A stretch of 64,000 bases of DNA, taken from Notospermus geniculatus. Taxonomy: Eukaryota; Nemertea; Pilidiophora; Heteronemertea; Lineidae. The position numbers and the translations under genes were made by a program. The notes under the pieces were generated by a model. That model was not told where the DNA came from, made no database searches, and saw only the letters and a program-made list of their open reading frames with translations. Shown piece after piece: positions 33,701-44,100 of the stretch. The DNA lies in the NCBI GenBank assembly GCA_002633025.1, contig NMRB01001271.1, forward strand, positions 1 to 64,000, read 5' to 3'. Each line of letters begins with the position of its first letter. Position 1 is the first letter of the stretch.

Positions 33701-36700
33701 CAATGTATGCGTGGTGAGAGGCAGATGCGTGCCGTTCCTGCGCTCCTGTGAAAGTAAATGTGTTCACATCCAAGACAAGGTTTTCACCAACATCCGCGTT
33801 ATAACCTTCTTCTGCCCGAAAACTGTCCCCCTTTACATGGAGTGTGCCACCAACGTTTAGCCCTGCCTCTGCCCGCGTCCACGTAGCTTCATCCTCATGA
33901 TCATAATTTAGACTTGCCTTATAGACAGACGGTCCAGTTTCCACTTGAAGATAGACAGAGTCCACAGTCCTCTTACTTTTCAACTCTGGAGTAGTGAATA
34001 GGGTTTTTTCCACATTTAGAATCAAATCACTACCTACGTTATAGGATACGTCAGAAATCAGCTCCTTAGCCTTAATCAGGACAGAACCTTTTGCCTTGAT
34101 TCCTCTGCCAGCAATGTCTTGATAATCCGTTTCAGTCCTAGTGTAGTGGTACCCGATTCCAAAGCCTGATTTCTCGTCAGGAGCCTTGACATAGATCCCA
34201 GAGGTGTGATCTTCAATATGGTGGTCGAGGATCCTCTCCTTTATGTTCACTTTTCGCTGCTCAGCAATTAATGCAACGTTGCCTTCACTGTCGATCTCTG
34301 ATCCTGTGACGTTAATGTCACTGGTCTTTGACATGATGACAGTATTTGCATACGCACTCTCATCTCTCACATCGGTTCCGTGGCTCACATCGTGAGTCTC
34401 GTGTGTCTGCTTTCTGTAAAATGCTCCACCAAAACAATCGGATGTGTTACTAAATCTCTCCGTCTTCGTCACGAGATCCTGTAGGGTGACAGGGCCTTTA
34501 GCAATAATACGGTTTTCCTGAGCACGGATGTCAGTTGCTGTGCTTGTTACACTGCCCTCCTCTGCCACAATAACATTGCGACCACCAGAAGAGGAAATCT
34601 CTGCCCGATCGACATGTGTTGACCATTCTTCAGTTGTAGTTGACCAGAGTCCAAGGAACCCATACTTCTTCTCACGTTTTGAGCAATACTTCTGAGTTCG
34701 AGGTTTGAAAACAATGTCTTTTTTAGCTGTAATCATATTATCACCTTGTGAAGAGACCTTAGAGGCATCCACGGTGATATTCCTGCCAGCCTTCATTTTC
34801 AAGGCTAAGTCGCTCTTTTCCCGATTGTCGTCATATTCCAAACCTGTCCCACCCTGGATATAGCTCTTCTTGGCTGCACTATCATGTCCTCCCTCTGCCA
34901 AAATGTTTATATCCTTGGCTGCATCAAACTCCAGATAACCACCAGCTGATACGGTAGCAGCATGTGTCGTTATAGAACCATCTGTTGACTTTTCAATCAC
35001 GTCCTTAGTCGCCTTGACGTTAGATCCACTGTCATGTACGATGTCCTTTTTTGCCGTCATGTGGACAGAATCTCCAGTTACAACTTTTCCCGAGCCAACA
35101 TTTATGCCTTCCTCCTTGGCAGTGAATTCCAAGTTTTTGTTTGAAAGAATGTGGCTGATTATGTCCACGCTCTTGGCCTCAAGGGAAAAGCCGTGGTCAA
35201 CATTGAATCCTTGGTCATACGAAAAGAACCCAAAGAATGACTTTATAGAGGCATCCAATGTGACATGGTCATCCACAGCCAAATCAAGTTGATCTGACAC
35301 CTTTAAATTGCTGTAAGCTCCTGATTTATCAAGAAGATTTCGTAGATCCTTCGAGGCAATGGTTTTCTGTTTCAGTGAAAGTGTCTCAAATTCATACCCT
35401 TTGGCCTTGTCGAAGTAAACAATCCCTTCATCGGCCTTCAACACAGCGGTTTGGGCCTCAATGCCTCCGGTTGTTCTGACATCTTTCTCTTTGCTGGTGG
35501 CCTTGAGGACTTCTTTCACTTTCACATCTCCTATATCAACGTCGTTTTCAGCCGTGACATCCAGATTCTTAGCTTCCACATTAGAAATATTTGCTTTGTC
35601 GGAGGCCTCTACTTTTGCGGTATCATGCACCTTAGTAGATTCCAGGCTTACATTTGTACCTTTGGCGGACATGGCATCGATATCACTCCCTTCTACACAT
35701 GCAGAGATCGTTGCATCAATGTCTGCATAGTCTTGAACTCTTGTTGAACGAACATTAACCGAATCCCCACTAGCCTGCAGGTATTTGATGTCACTACCTT
35801 CTATCTGTGCGTGGTCTGAAGCCTCGACTTCTGCATACTCTCTAGCTGTTGTTGATGACATCTTCACATCCTTACCCTTTGCCATTAGGACATTGATGTC
35901 ACTGCCTTCTATATTTGCTTGGTCTGAAGCTTTCACCTCTGCCATCTCTTCGACAGTACTCGTATTCATATTCACATTTGTACCTTCGGCGTGTACATTT
36001 TTTATGTTGTTGTTGGCAATGTTTGCCTGGTTTGATGCTTTCACATCGGCAAAGTTGCGAACTGTTGTCGATGCAACATTCACGTCATTGGCATTTGCCT
36101 TGAGGACACTGATGTCACTGCTTGTTATGTTTGCCTGATCTGTAGCTTTAATGTTTGCCATTTCCTGCACATTTGTTGATTTCATGTGGACTTTTCTACC
36201 CTCAGCATCTAAACCTTCCAAGGAACTGTTTGCAATATTCACGTCGTTCGTGGCTTTCAAATCAGCAAAATCACGAACTGTAGTTGATGAAACGTTCAAA
36301 TCATTGCCCTTCGCTTTGAGTAATTCAATTTCACTGGCCTTGTCGATGTTAACAGTCCCTTTATCGGCCTGCAACACAGCGGTTTGGGCCTCAATGCCTC
36401 CGGTTGTTCTGACATCTTTCTCTTTGCTGGCAGCCTTGAAGACTTCTTCCACTTTCACATCTCCTATGTCAACGTCGTTTTCAGCCGTGACATCCAGATT
36501 CTTAGCTTCCACATTAGAAATATTTGCTTTGTCGGAGGCCTCTACTTTTGCGGTATCATGCACCTTAGTAGATTCCAGGCTTACATTTGTACCTTTGGCG
36601 GACATGGCATTGACATCACTCCCTTCTACACATGCAGAGATCGTTGCATCAATGTCTGCATAGTCTTGAACTCTTGTTGAACGAACATTAACCGAATCCC

Positions 36701-36797
36701 CACTAGCCTCCAGGTATTTGATGTCACTACCTTCTATCTGTGCGTGGTCTGAAGCCTCGACTTCTGCATACTCTCTAGCTGTTGTTGATGACATCTT
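30744..36797 (-). CDS. Giant FHA/CdiA-like repeat protein, C-terminal part
   Basis: About 2,016 residues, continuing the frame of 38130-44947 across an inserted retrotransposon. In order it contains: repeated about 36-residue beta-helix units (SSTTAREYAEVEASDHAQIE type) to about 35400; a haemagglutinin-repeat-like region to about 33000, with runs such as AGRNITVDASKVSSQGD and SSGGRNVIVAEEGSVTS that match the bacterial filamentous haemagglutinin style; a short linker; 26 copies of a 24-residue Gly/Lys-rich repeat with core FNFKSGDTELGLEG (about 32945-31060); then 25-residue GDLKGNLAxET repeats to a stop at 30744. No introns, no obvious membrane anchor and no recognisable toxin domain. Related bacterial proteins are secreted adhesins or contact-dependent inhibition stalks; the animal role is unknown. 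Recent retrotransposon entry separates this part from its start in the present allele. Confidence 0.8.
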   Translation of the reverse strand, partial: KMSSTTAREYAEVEASDHAQIEGSDIKYLEASGDSVNVRSTRVQDYADIDATISACVEGSDVNAMSAKGTNVSLESTKVHDTAKVEASDKANISNVEAKNLDVTAENDVDIGDVKVEEVFKAASKEKDVRTTGGIEAQTAVLQADKGTVNIDKASEIELLKAKGNDLNVSSTTVRDFADLKATNDVNIANSSLEGLDAEGRKVHMKSTNVQEMANIKATDQANITSSDISVLKANANDVNVASTTVRNFADVKASNQANIANNNIKNVHAEGTNVNMNTSTVEEMAEVKASDQANIEGSDINVLMAKGKDVKMSSTTAREYAEVEASDHAQIEGSDIKYLQASGDSVNVRSTRVQDYADIDATISACVEGSDIDAMSAKGTNVSLESTKVHDTAKVEASDKANISNVEAKNLDVTAENDVDIGDVKVKEVLKATSKEKDVRTTGGIEAQTAVLKADEGIVYFDKAKGYEFETLSLKQKTIASKDLRNLLDKSGAYSNLKVSDQLDLAVDDHVTLDASIKSFFGFFSYDQGFNVDHGFSLEAKSVDIISHILSNKNLEFTAKEEGINVGSGKVVTGDSVHMTAKKDIVHDSGSNVKATKDVIEKSTDGSITTHAATVSAGGYLEFDAAKDINILAEGGHDSAAKKSYIQGGTGLEYDDNREKSDLALKMKAGRNITVDASKVSSQGDNMITAKKDIVFKPRTQKYCSKREKKYGFLGLWSTTTEEWSTHVDRAEISSSGGRNVIVAEEGSVTSTATDIRAQENRIIAKGPVTLQDLVTKTERFSNTSDCFGGAFYRKQTHETHDVSHGTDVRDESAYANTVIMSKTSDINVTGSEIDSEGNVALIAEQRKVNIKERILDHHIEDHTSGIYVKAPDEKSGFGIGYHYTRTETDYQDIAGRGIKAKGSVLIKAKELISDVSYNVGSDLILNVEKTLFTTPELKSKRTVDSVYLQVETGPSVYKASLNYDHEDEATWTRAEAGLNVGGTLHVKGDSFRAEEGYNADVGENLVLDVNTFTFTGAQERHASASHHAYIAVEGTEAEIGYDRELSESVVNRNQNTKVGGKIIAHNVKEGLIDGANLDCNEIEGRIENFTVQSRQDYHETVGFGFSVGFDFATMTPTVGTSNSFEKSRAVNKAASLNVRSGGSENFSVGNMKITGAGVKFAGNVHTFSESIVSSDLHDISDSLNLSVKVGKPKPNKIKGSFGTGLGHKEVTNRATISSSGGTVDDSIKRRVNTDASKARETKVNIGFSCDVDFSKMAGKKGKLCGGIGFKYGENELNLSGTTGGKNRKGGLGSFNFRSGDTELGLEGGKGKKGGHGGFNFKSGDTELGLQGGKGKRGAHTGFNFKSGDTELGFKGGKGKKGGHGGFNFKSGDTELGLKASRGKKGGHGSFNFKSGDTEVELEGCKGKKGGHGGFSVKSGDTKLGLEGGKGKKGEHAGFSFKSGDTELGLEGAKGKKGGHASFNFKSGDTELGLEGGKNKEGGHSCFNFKSGDTEVGLDGALSKDGGHGSFNFKSGDAELALKGAKGNEGGCGGFNFKSGGTELGLEGCQSKEGGHGGFNLKSGDTELGLKASSTKEEGHFFLNFKSGDTELVLEGGKSEEGGHGSFDFKSRDTVVGLDGGMSKEGGCGNFNFKSGDAELALKGAKGNEGGCGGFNFKSGGTELGLEGCQSKEGGHGSFNFKSGETELGLEGSKSKEGGHGSFNFKSGDTELGLEGAESKEGGHGGFNLKSGDTELGLGASSTKEEGHVFCNFKSGDTELVAECGKSEEGGHGSFDFKSGDTEVGLDGGMSREGGCGNFNFKSGDAELEVKGAKGNEGGCGGFNFKSGGTELGLEGCQSKEGGHGGFNLKSGDTELGLEASRSKEGGDVCCNFTSGDTELGLECGKGHEGAHGGFNFKLGDITLELEGVNTKVGGHEGHEVKLCVETVDAIVAAGGEIRKDRDFKGNLAIETGETRVAVDGEIGKTGDLKGYLTVETRDTMAAAAGEIGKNGDLKANLAIGQSERCRWQNGHKWRP
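31060..32945 (-). repeat. 26-copy 72-bp coding repeat array
   Basis: Each 24-residue unit holds FNFKSGDTELGL followed by EGGKGKKGGHG-like linker. I count 26 units. Early units (high coordinates) have GKGKKGG linkers; later ones have SKEGG. Blocks of four to seven units recur as a higher-order repeat: the AELALKGAKGNEGG, TELGLEGCQSKEGG, ASSTKEEGH and DFKS series appears three times. This points to unequal exchange. Confidence 0.92.
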
Positions 36798-38129
36798 TGT
36801 AGTGTTCTGGTCGGACGATCAGCATCAAGAAAACGGAACTATAAATGGCGGGTTCACAACAACTTTATTGCACATGCGCAAAGCGCACTGGTATCACTGT
36901 ACAGCCTGTCACAGTAAAACACCACACTCTCCCCTCCTAATTTGGAAGTCCTCTTAACAGTTTGAACTCTGAAACACTTGAATTGAACTACAAAAAAAAG
37001 AATTACCAAGTCAGAAAAATCTTCTGAATTAACACTCTATCCTTACTTCCACAAAAAAAACAATACCAGTCTTTTCGCAGATTTGTATAATCACAATTTA
37101 ACCCTTAAATGTAGGTCGGCCACATAAACAACACAGTCCAACACAGAAACCTTACTCTCAGCTAGAAAATGATGTCTCCAGTTGAAGTTACATATCAAGT
37201 ATCTTCTTAGCTTTACGATCTCTCAAAGGATAACGACGTACACTAGTTTCCACACTTGTCTGACCAGGTGTCGTAACAACAGAACTTGGCATCTCAACCA
37301 CAGGATTTGGAGACTCTAAGACAGGACTAGGGTTNTCTACTCGAATATCCTGAATTCGTACGACGGCCTTGATACACCCGATTTACACCACTGGCACCCG
37401 AGTCACAGCTTTGAAACTGCTTAGCATCCCGTACAGCGCTCTCCGAAGCTAATGCCAAGTCACAGCAGTCCTTGAAGGACAGGTCCTTTTTCGTCAGAAT
37501 ATCCCTCTGGCACTCTTTATCACTCAGTCCACAGACTATGCGATCCCTCAGGGCATTATCGAGGAACGTTTTGAAATCGCACGTTCTAGCCAAGTCCTTT
37601 AAGGCCACAATGTAATCAGCTACTGTCTCACCTGACTTTTGGTCTCTTTTGTTGAACTTAAACCGTTCTGCAATCACCAACGGCTCCGGAACATAGTGAC
37701 CTTTTAGAATTGTCTTTAACTCTTCGAATGTCTTGTCTGCCGGCTTTGCTGGGGCAACCAAATTACGAACGACACCATAACACTTGGCCCCGATGTTGGA
37801 CAGCAACGCAGCTTTCTGTTTGCCGGCATCCGTGACGCCATTTGCAATGAAGAACTGTTCAAGTCGCTCGACATAACAGTCAAAATTTTCAACTTTCTCG
37901 TCAAATGCCCCAATCTTTGATAACGCCATTCTAGTCTTTGATTCTTCGCTTACCCTATGCTATTTTTGTTTTTGAAATTCTCGAATCCTCGTCGCCAGTT
38001 TGTAGTGTTCTGGTCGGACGATCAGCATCAAGAAAACGGAACTATAAATGGCGGGTTCACAACAACTTTATTGCACATGCGCAAAGCGCACTGGTATCAC
38101 TGTACAGCCTGTCACAGTAAAACACCACA
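36798..38129 (-). mobile_element. Ty3-type LTR retrotransposon inserted in the giant gene
   Basis: Left LTR 36798-36926 and right LTR 38001-38129 are 129 bp each and identical by eye. ATCTT is duplicated at 36793-36797 and 38130-38134. The element reads on the minus strand: 5' LTR (right), a primer-binding site TGGCGACGAGGAT three bases inside it (complementary to a tRNA-Ser 3' end), Gag at 37929-37336, then N at 37335. A Pol C-terminal tail follows (ending RRYPLRDRKAKKILDM, stop 37188-37190), then a purine tract AGGAGGGGAGAG abutting the 3' LTR. Protease, RT, RNase H and most of the integrase are absent, almost certainly lost in the N join. The real element is thus larger than 1.3 kb. Confidence 0.93.
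37336..37929 (-). CDS. Retrotransposon Gag
   Basis: About 198 residues up to the N. Starts MALSKIGAFDEKVENFDCY and contains the capsid-like region (YVERLEQFF, then FEELKTILKGHYVPEP, FNKRDQKSGETVADYIVAL, LRDRIVCGL) typical of Ty3/gypsy Gag in invertebrates, with the linker before the zinc knuckle near the break. The knuckle itself would lie beyond the N. It packages element RNA into particles. Confidence 0.85.
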
Positions 38130-41100
38130 ATCTTCACATCCTTACCCTTTGCCATTATGACCTTGATGTCACTGCCTTCTATATTTGCTTGGTCTGAAGC
38201 TTTCACCTCTGCCATCTCTTCGACGGTACTCGATTTCATATTCACATTTGTACCTTCGGCTTGCACATTTTTTATGTTGCTGTTGGCAATGTTTGCCTGG
38301 TTTGATGCTTTCACATCAGCAAAATTGCGAACTGTTGTCGATGCAACATTCACGTCATTGGCATTTGCCTTGAGGACACTGATGTCACTGTTTGTTATGT
38401 TTGCCTGATCTGTAGCTTTAATGTTTGCCATTTCCTGCACATTTGTCGATTTCATGTGGACCTTTCTACCCTCAGCATCTAAACCTTCCAAGGAACTGTT
38501 TGCAATATTCACGTCGTTCGTGGCTTTCAAATCAGCAAAATCACGAACTGTAGTTGATGAAACATTCACATCATTACCCTTCGCATTGAGGAATTCAATG
38601 TCACTTTCCTTAATATTTGCTTGGCCGTGGGCATCCACTTTTGCCATTCCGTCTACCTTCACCGATTCCAGTGTGACAGTTGTCCCCTCGGCGTGTAACT
38701 GGTTACTTACACTGTCAGCCACTTCGACAGAATGTGATCCCTTCACCCTGGTTTCTGTGGAGCGCATTCCACGAACGTTGATATCATCACCATGCAAGAG
38801 GGTCCTGCATGCTTTCATGCCCCTATTCTGATACCCGCAGTGTATGATCACTGATGAGGATATTATGATGTCACCACATGCTTCTAAACTTGATCGATTC
38901 TCCCACAACTGTGACTGGACCATGTAGAACCCATCCGTGTGGACACCACCATCCCCAGCCCTCTTGCTTATCCATGTCGTCTCCCGTATTGAACCCTGAC
39001 CACTGGGGTCCACATCCTGAAACTTTAGCGTGTTGCTGAATGACTTCTTTTCGAATAGCTTACTAAGGTACCTCCTCACAGACTTTATGCCTTTTTTCAA
39101 CTTCTTTAGCAGCGGGTCACTACTCAGGAGTGCTTTGAAAGAATTGATTTTGGTGTACTGCATATGGGCCTTTCCCATCACGTCCACCAAGTCTTTCATC
39201 TGGAACTGCTGGACACCATTTTCCTGGATATTCTTTGATATACCCATGACGCCTTGGCATAGATGACTAGCTGTGCTGAGTTGCAATGCTACCTTTTGTA
39301 GTTTCGATGCTTCATTAAGGAGGTTCTGCATATCAGCATCTGGAGTAGCAGCTGGTTGTAGAATATTCTCCATCCCTTTCTTCCAGTTATCCAAGTTCTC
39401 CGAGTTAGGCATAGTTGACGTTTCACTGGAAAACTCAAAGTGCAGCATTGACTTGAGATCAATGTTTCTGGCGTGTTTGATGCTTTTTGTCCAGAGGCTC
39501 AGCAGACCCTCAATCACCAGGAGCTCTGTCTTCTCATTTCCTATCTGAGGCACTGAAATACTCTTCGCATTATCAGACTCGCCGGGAATATTCAGAAGAA
39601 CCGGTGCGATTACTCCAATTTTCTTCCCTTGAATGAAGCCATTGTTTACTAGCAGAAGCTCCGAGGTGATTTTGACCTCACCACAATCTTCCACAGAGCC
39701 TTTAACAGCAGAACTCCAAAGGTGGATGTCAAGGTTATCTACTTCAGAAATTTTGCCATCCAGTTGGAAAACCTTGGCTTCAATCACCACATTTTTACAG
39801 CCGAGGACGTGACCTCCCTTTGTTACTTCTAGAATGTTCTCTGCTGATAAGGACAGGTCGCTCATGTTGTCCATCGTTACATCCTGTAATTTTATGATAA
39901 AGCTTTCGATAATCAGGCGATCAGTGCTGTCACCGTCTTCTGTGTCAGAGCCCCCTTCCCAAGTTTTCTTCCCACTGACCTTACCATTTACTGTGATCGT
40001 ACCCTCTTCCATTGTACTCTTCAGGACCATTACACCTTTAACAACTTTGATATCACAGCTATTTTCTAGAGTAATACATTTCATGGACTCAATGTGAGAG
40101 CTAGTATTTGCCTGTTCACACTTCAAGTTACCAAAGATTATGTCATCTTGCGAATGAAGGACCATTGTACCATTTCCTTGAGTAACCAAGCTGCCTTCTA
40201 AGTAAACCTTCTCATCTTTGACGTATATTCCACTTTCCTCTGTACCAGTGACTTTCAGACAACATGATTCCTCCATTTTAAAAGTACCAACCTCGGCCCC
40301 AATTCTTTCAACATCCACAACGCCTCCATCTTTTAGCAATAACTTGTTTTTTACCATCATTGCTAGGAAAGGAGTTTTCAGCAAACCATTTCTGATAGTC
40401 ATATTGGTAGCCTCACACTTCACTGTGTACGTATTCTTCCTAGCGTCGTCGCTGCTTGAGCAACTAACCAATCCCATGAAGTTGATATCTTTCTCTGCTC
40501 TAAGACTGAATGTAGGTGGCTCAGAGTTGGCTTGATTTTGACCTGTGCCTCCTTTTTCCAGTTGGATGCCAGGCAGCGTGGTCACCGATGATGTAGTGAA
40601 GGCGATATTGTGCATCTGAACACCGTATGATCCTTTCAGCGTCAAACACGCATCGCTAATCAGGTCCACCTTGGAGGAAACGATTGCCCCACCGTTTTCC
40701 AGGCAAATGTTTCCTTTCAGGGCAAGTCTTGGATCGTTTTCGTTCGACACCACAACCACCTGATGTAGCTGAGGCATACCCTCGTCACCATCTCCACGTA
40801 TGAAAATCTCATCTTCCCTTACCTTAGGGCCAAGTGCTAAAGACAAGTTAGGAATGTCTGATTTTGAGCGTAAGATGCAACCGTTTCCAGTCGCTAAGGT
40901 AACTATGCTCTCTTTGGAAGCATTGGAAATGAGAGAGTCAACAATAACACAGGCCAACGGAGAAGTGATTGCCATGCCCCCGAACGGAATTTGAAACTGA
41001 CTGCCTCCAGACTCTGTATCAGTACACCCAATGGTAAGTGACGTTTCACTATGTGTAGTCAATTTAAACTCATTAGGTGCTAAAACCACTCCTTCTAGAA

Positions 41101-44100
41101 TACCTTCTGCCTCTCTGGCCAGCCATGTTATTGAGATATCACCGCGTTTGCTGGATATCACCCCATTTTTGTTGTCTAGCGAGTCCACAACTAAATCAGT
41201 GTTCATTGTGGCCGCAAGTAATCCCTCGTTTAAGAGACATCCATTTACGTCCACAGATACATAACGACCGAAGGTACAGGACTGTGGTTTTAGGTGGACC
41301 TTCTTCAGTTCGCTAATGGTGAGACGCCCATTGTTGCAGTTCAAAATGCCTTCAATATTGTTGATGAATATGCCATCTCCTGACATCTGTATCCTCTTAG
41401 GGACGTTCAGCTCCACGTGATTCTCAAAGGTGTCTGCGACATCCATCTTAAGGGTATGAAAACCGTCTATCCTTCCTTGATTTCTCATGATTGAGAAGAT
41501 GAACTCGCCATGGACGGCAAACCCCTGAGTGTTGCCTGCACGCATGAGTCCTTCATGCTTCCAAGAACCTTCGCAAAGCACAACAACGCTCTGATTCTCA
41601 TTGTCATTTGTCATATCAATGACTGATTGTTTATGGGTTTCGATCTCCCCGGCGTGGAGAAGCACGCGTTTGTCAGAAATGGGTTTCAGATGCGTCACAC
41701 TATTAGGAAGGAATCGGGTGTGCACATCACTCGCTTGCAGTGAATTTGACTGAAGTTTCCCACTCACAATTAATTGATTCCGCCTGCAGTTCTCCAGAGT
41801 GTGAGTCTGAACTATGACGGGTCCCGCGGCGACCTGAAAGCTACCAGCCACATCCAATGTAGTGGGATGATCTTGTTTGTCTCTCTCCAACACTATGTGA
41901 ATGACTTTCTGTGAGGTTACCAGGGCATGACACTGCACATTGTGCTTTGAAGTGATTTTGAGACGTTGGGATGCCTCGACCTCACCAAACCACTGGTCAG
42001 CCGTCTTTCCATTGACAATAAGCTCAAGGTCCTGTTCTGAACGGACCGCCGCCCAAGCTTCCTGGCTCATCACGTCACATTCAATACAGAGGTACCCTGA
42101 TCTGTTGTACCATGTCTCGCTATTGTGAAATGTCTGATGAGTAATCACGCGCCCACCATCTGCAACAATCACCCGTCCGGTTGGTGATGTCACAAGATCA
42201 CTATGAATGGCTAAAGAGGCGAACTGTTTGAGTTTCCATGTGCCGTCTATTTGCATTTTCCCCTCAACAAACCCAGCAACAACCCCACATGACCAGAACG
42301 ACCCTTCTTCAACACAAGCATCACCCTTTACTTTCAAAATCAACTGAGGAGCCTTCAGCTGGCTACAGTCCTCAAGATTCTCTTCACAGCATATCTCAAT
42401 ACCCTCCTGGGACACAATGTCCCCCCGCATGCTGTCCCAGCAATTCAACATATCTACAATCTCCCAGATAGTTTTCAGGTCATGGTCCTCAGACTCGTGT
42501 CCTGTATCCCTGGTTTTGATGTCGCTGTAGCCTTTTTGTACGGTTTCTTCCTTGTTTTCACGACAGGATTTGTAATTTTTGCATTTCACTTGAGTCCAGT
42601 GTGAGCTAACCATTCGTCCGTAATTCTGAACATCACCTGATACAGTAACACACAGCAAAACCACCTCTTCTAGAACACCTTCTGCCTCTCTGTCAAGATA
42701 TGGTATTGAGATATCACCGTATTCACTGAGTATCACCCGATTTTTGTTGTCCATCGAGGCCACAGCTAAATCAGTGTTCATTGTGGCTGCAAGTAATCCC
42801 TCGTTTAAGAGACATCCATTCACATTCAAAGATACATAATTACCAACGGTACAGGACTGTGGTTTTAGGTGGACCTTCTTCATTTCGCTAATGGTAAGAC
42901 GCCCATTGTTGCACTTCAAAATGCCTTTAGTGTCGTTGATGAAAACGCCATCTCCTGACATCTCTATCCTCTCAGGGACGTTCAGCTCCACGTGATTCTC
43001 AAAGGTATCTGCGACATCCATCTTAAGGGTATTAAAACCGTCTATCCTTCCTTGATTTCTCATGATTGAGAATATGAACTCACCATGGACGGCAAACCCG
43101 TGAGTGTTGCTTGCACGCATGAGTCCTTCATGTTTCCAAGAACCTTCGCAAAGCACAACGACACTCTGGTTCTCATTGTCATTTGCCGTATCAATGACTG
43201 ATTGTTTATGGGTTTCGATCTCCCCGGCGTGGAGAAACACGCGTTTGTCAGAAATGGGTTTCAGATGCGTCACACTATTAGGAAGGAATCGGGTGTGCAC
43301 ATCACGCGCTTGCAGTGAATTTGACTGAAGTTTCCCACTCACAATTAATTGATTCCGACTGCAGTTCCCCGGAGTGTGAGTCTGAACTATGACGGGTCCC
43401 GCGGCGACCTGAAACTTACCAGCCACTTCCAATGTAGTGGGATGATCATGTTTGTCTCTCTCCAACACTATGTGAATGACTTTCTGTGAGGTTACCAGGG
43501 CATGACACTGCACATTGTGCTTTGAAGTAATTTTTAGACGTTGGGATGCCTCGACCTCACCAAACCACTGGTCAGCCGTCTTTCCATTGACAATAAGCTC
43601 AAGATCCTGTAGTGAACGGACCGCCGCCCAATCTTCCTGGCTCATCACGTCACATTCAATACAGAGGTACCCTGATCTGTTGTACCATATCTCGCTATTG
43701 TGAAATGTCTGACGAGTAATCACGCGCCCACCATCTGCAACAATCACCCGTCCGGTTAGTGATGTCACAAGATCACTATGAATGTCTAAAGAGGCGAACT
43801 GTTTGAGTTTCCATGTGCCGTCTATTTGCATTTTCCCCTCAACAAATCCAGCAACAATCCCACATGACCAGAACGACCCTTCTTCAACACAAGCATCACC
43901 CTTTACTTTCAAAATCAACTTAGGAGCCTTCAGCTGGCTACAGTCCTCAAGATTCTCTTCACAGCATATCTCAATACCCTCCTGGGACACAATGTCCCCC
44001 CGCATGCTGTCCCACCAATTCAACATATCTACAATCTCCCTGATAGTTTTAAGGTCACGGCCCTCAGGCTTGTGTCCTGTATGACAAGCCATTTGTGATT

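Noticed and set aside
35014-36957. Several plus-strand frames across the 36-residue repeats and similar ones at 38157-38831
   Set aside because: Antisense shadows of the giant minus-strand frame, with no splice logic of their own.
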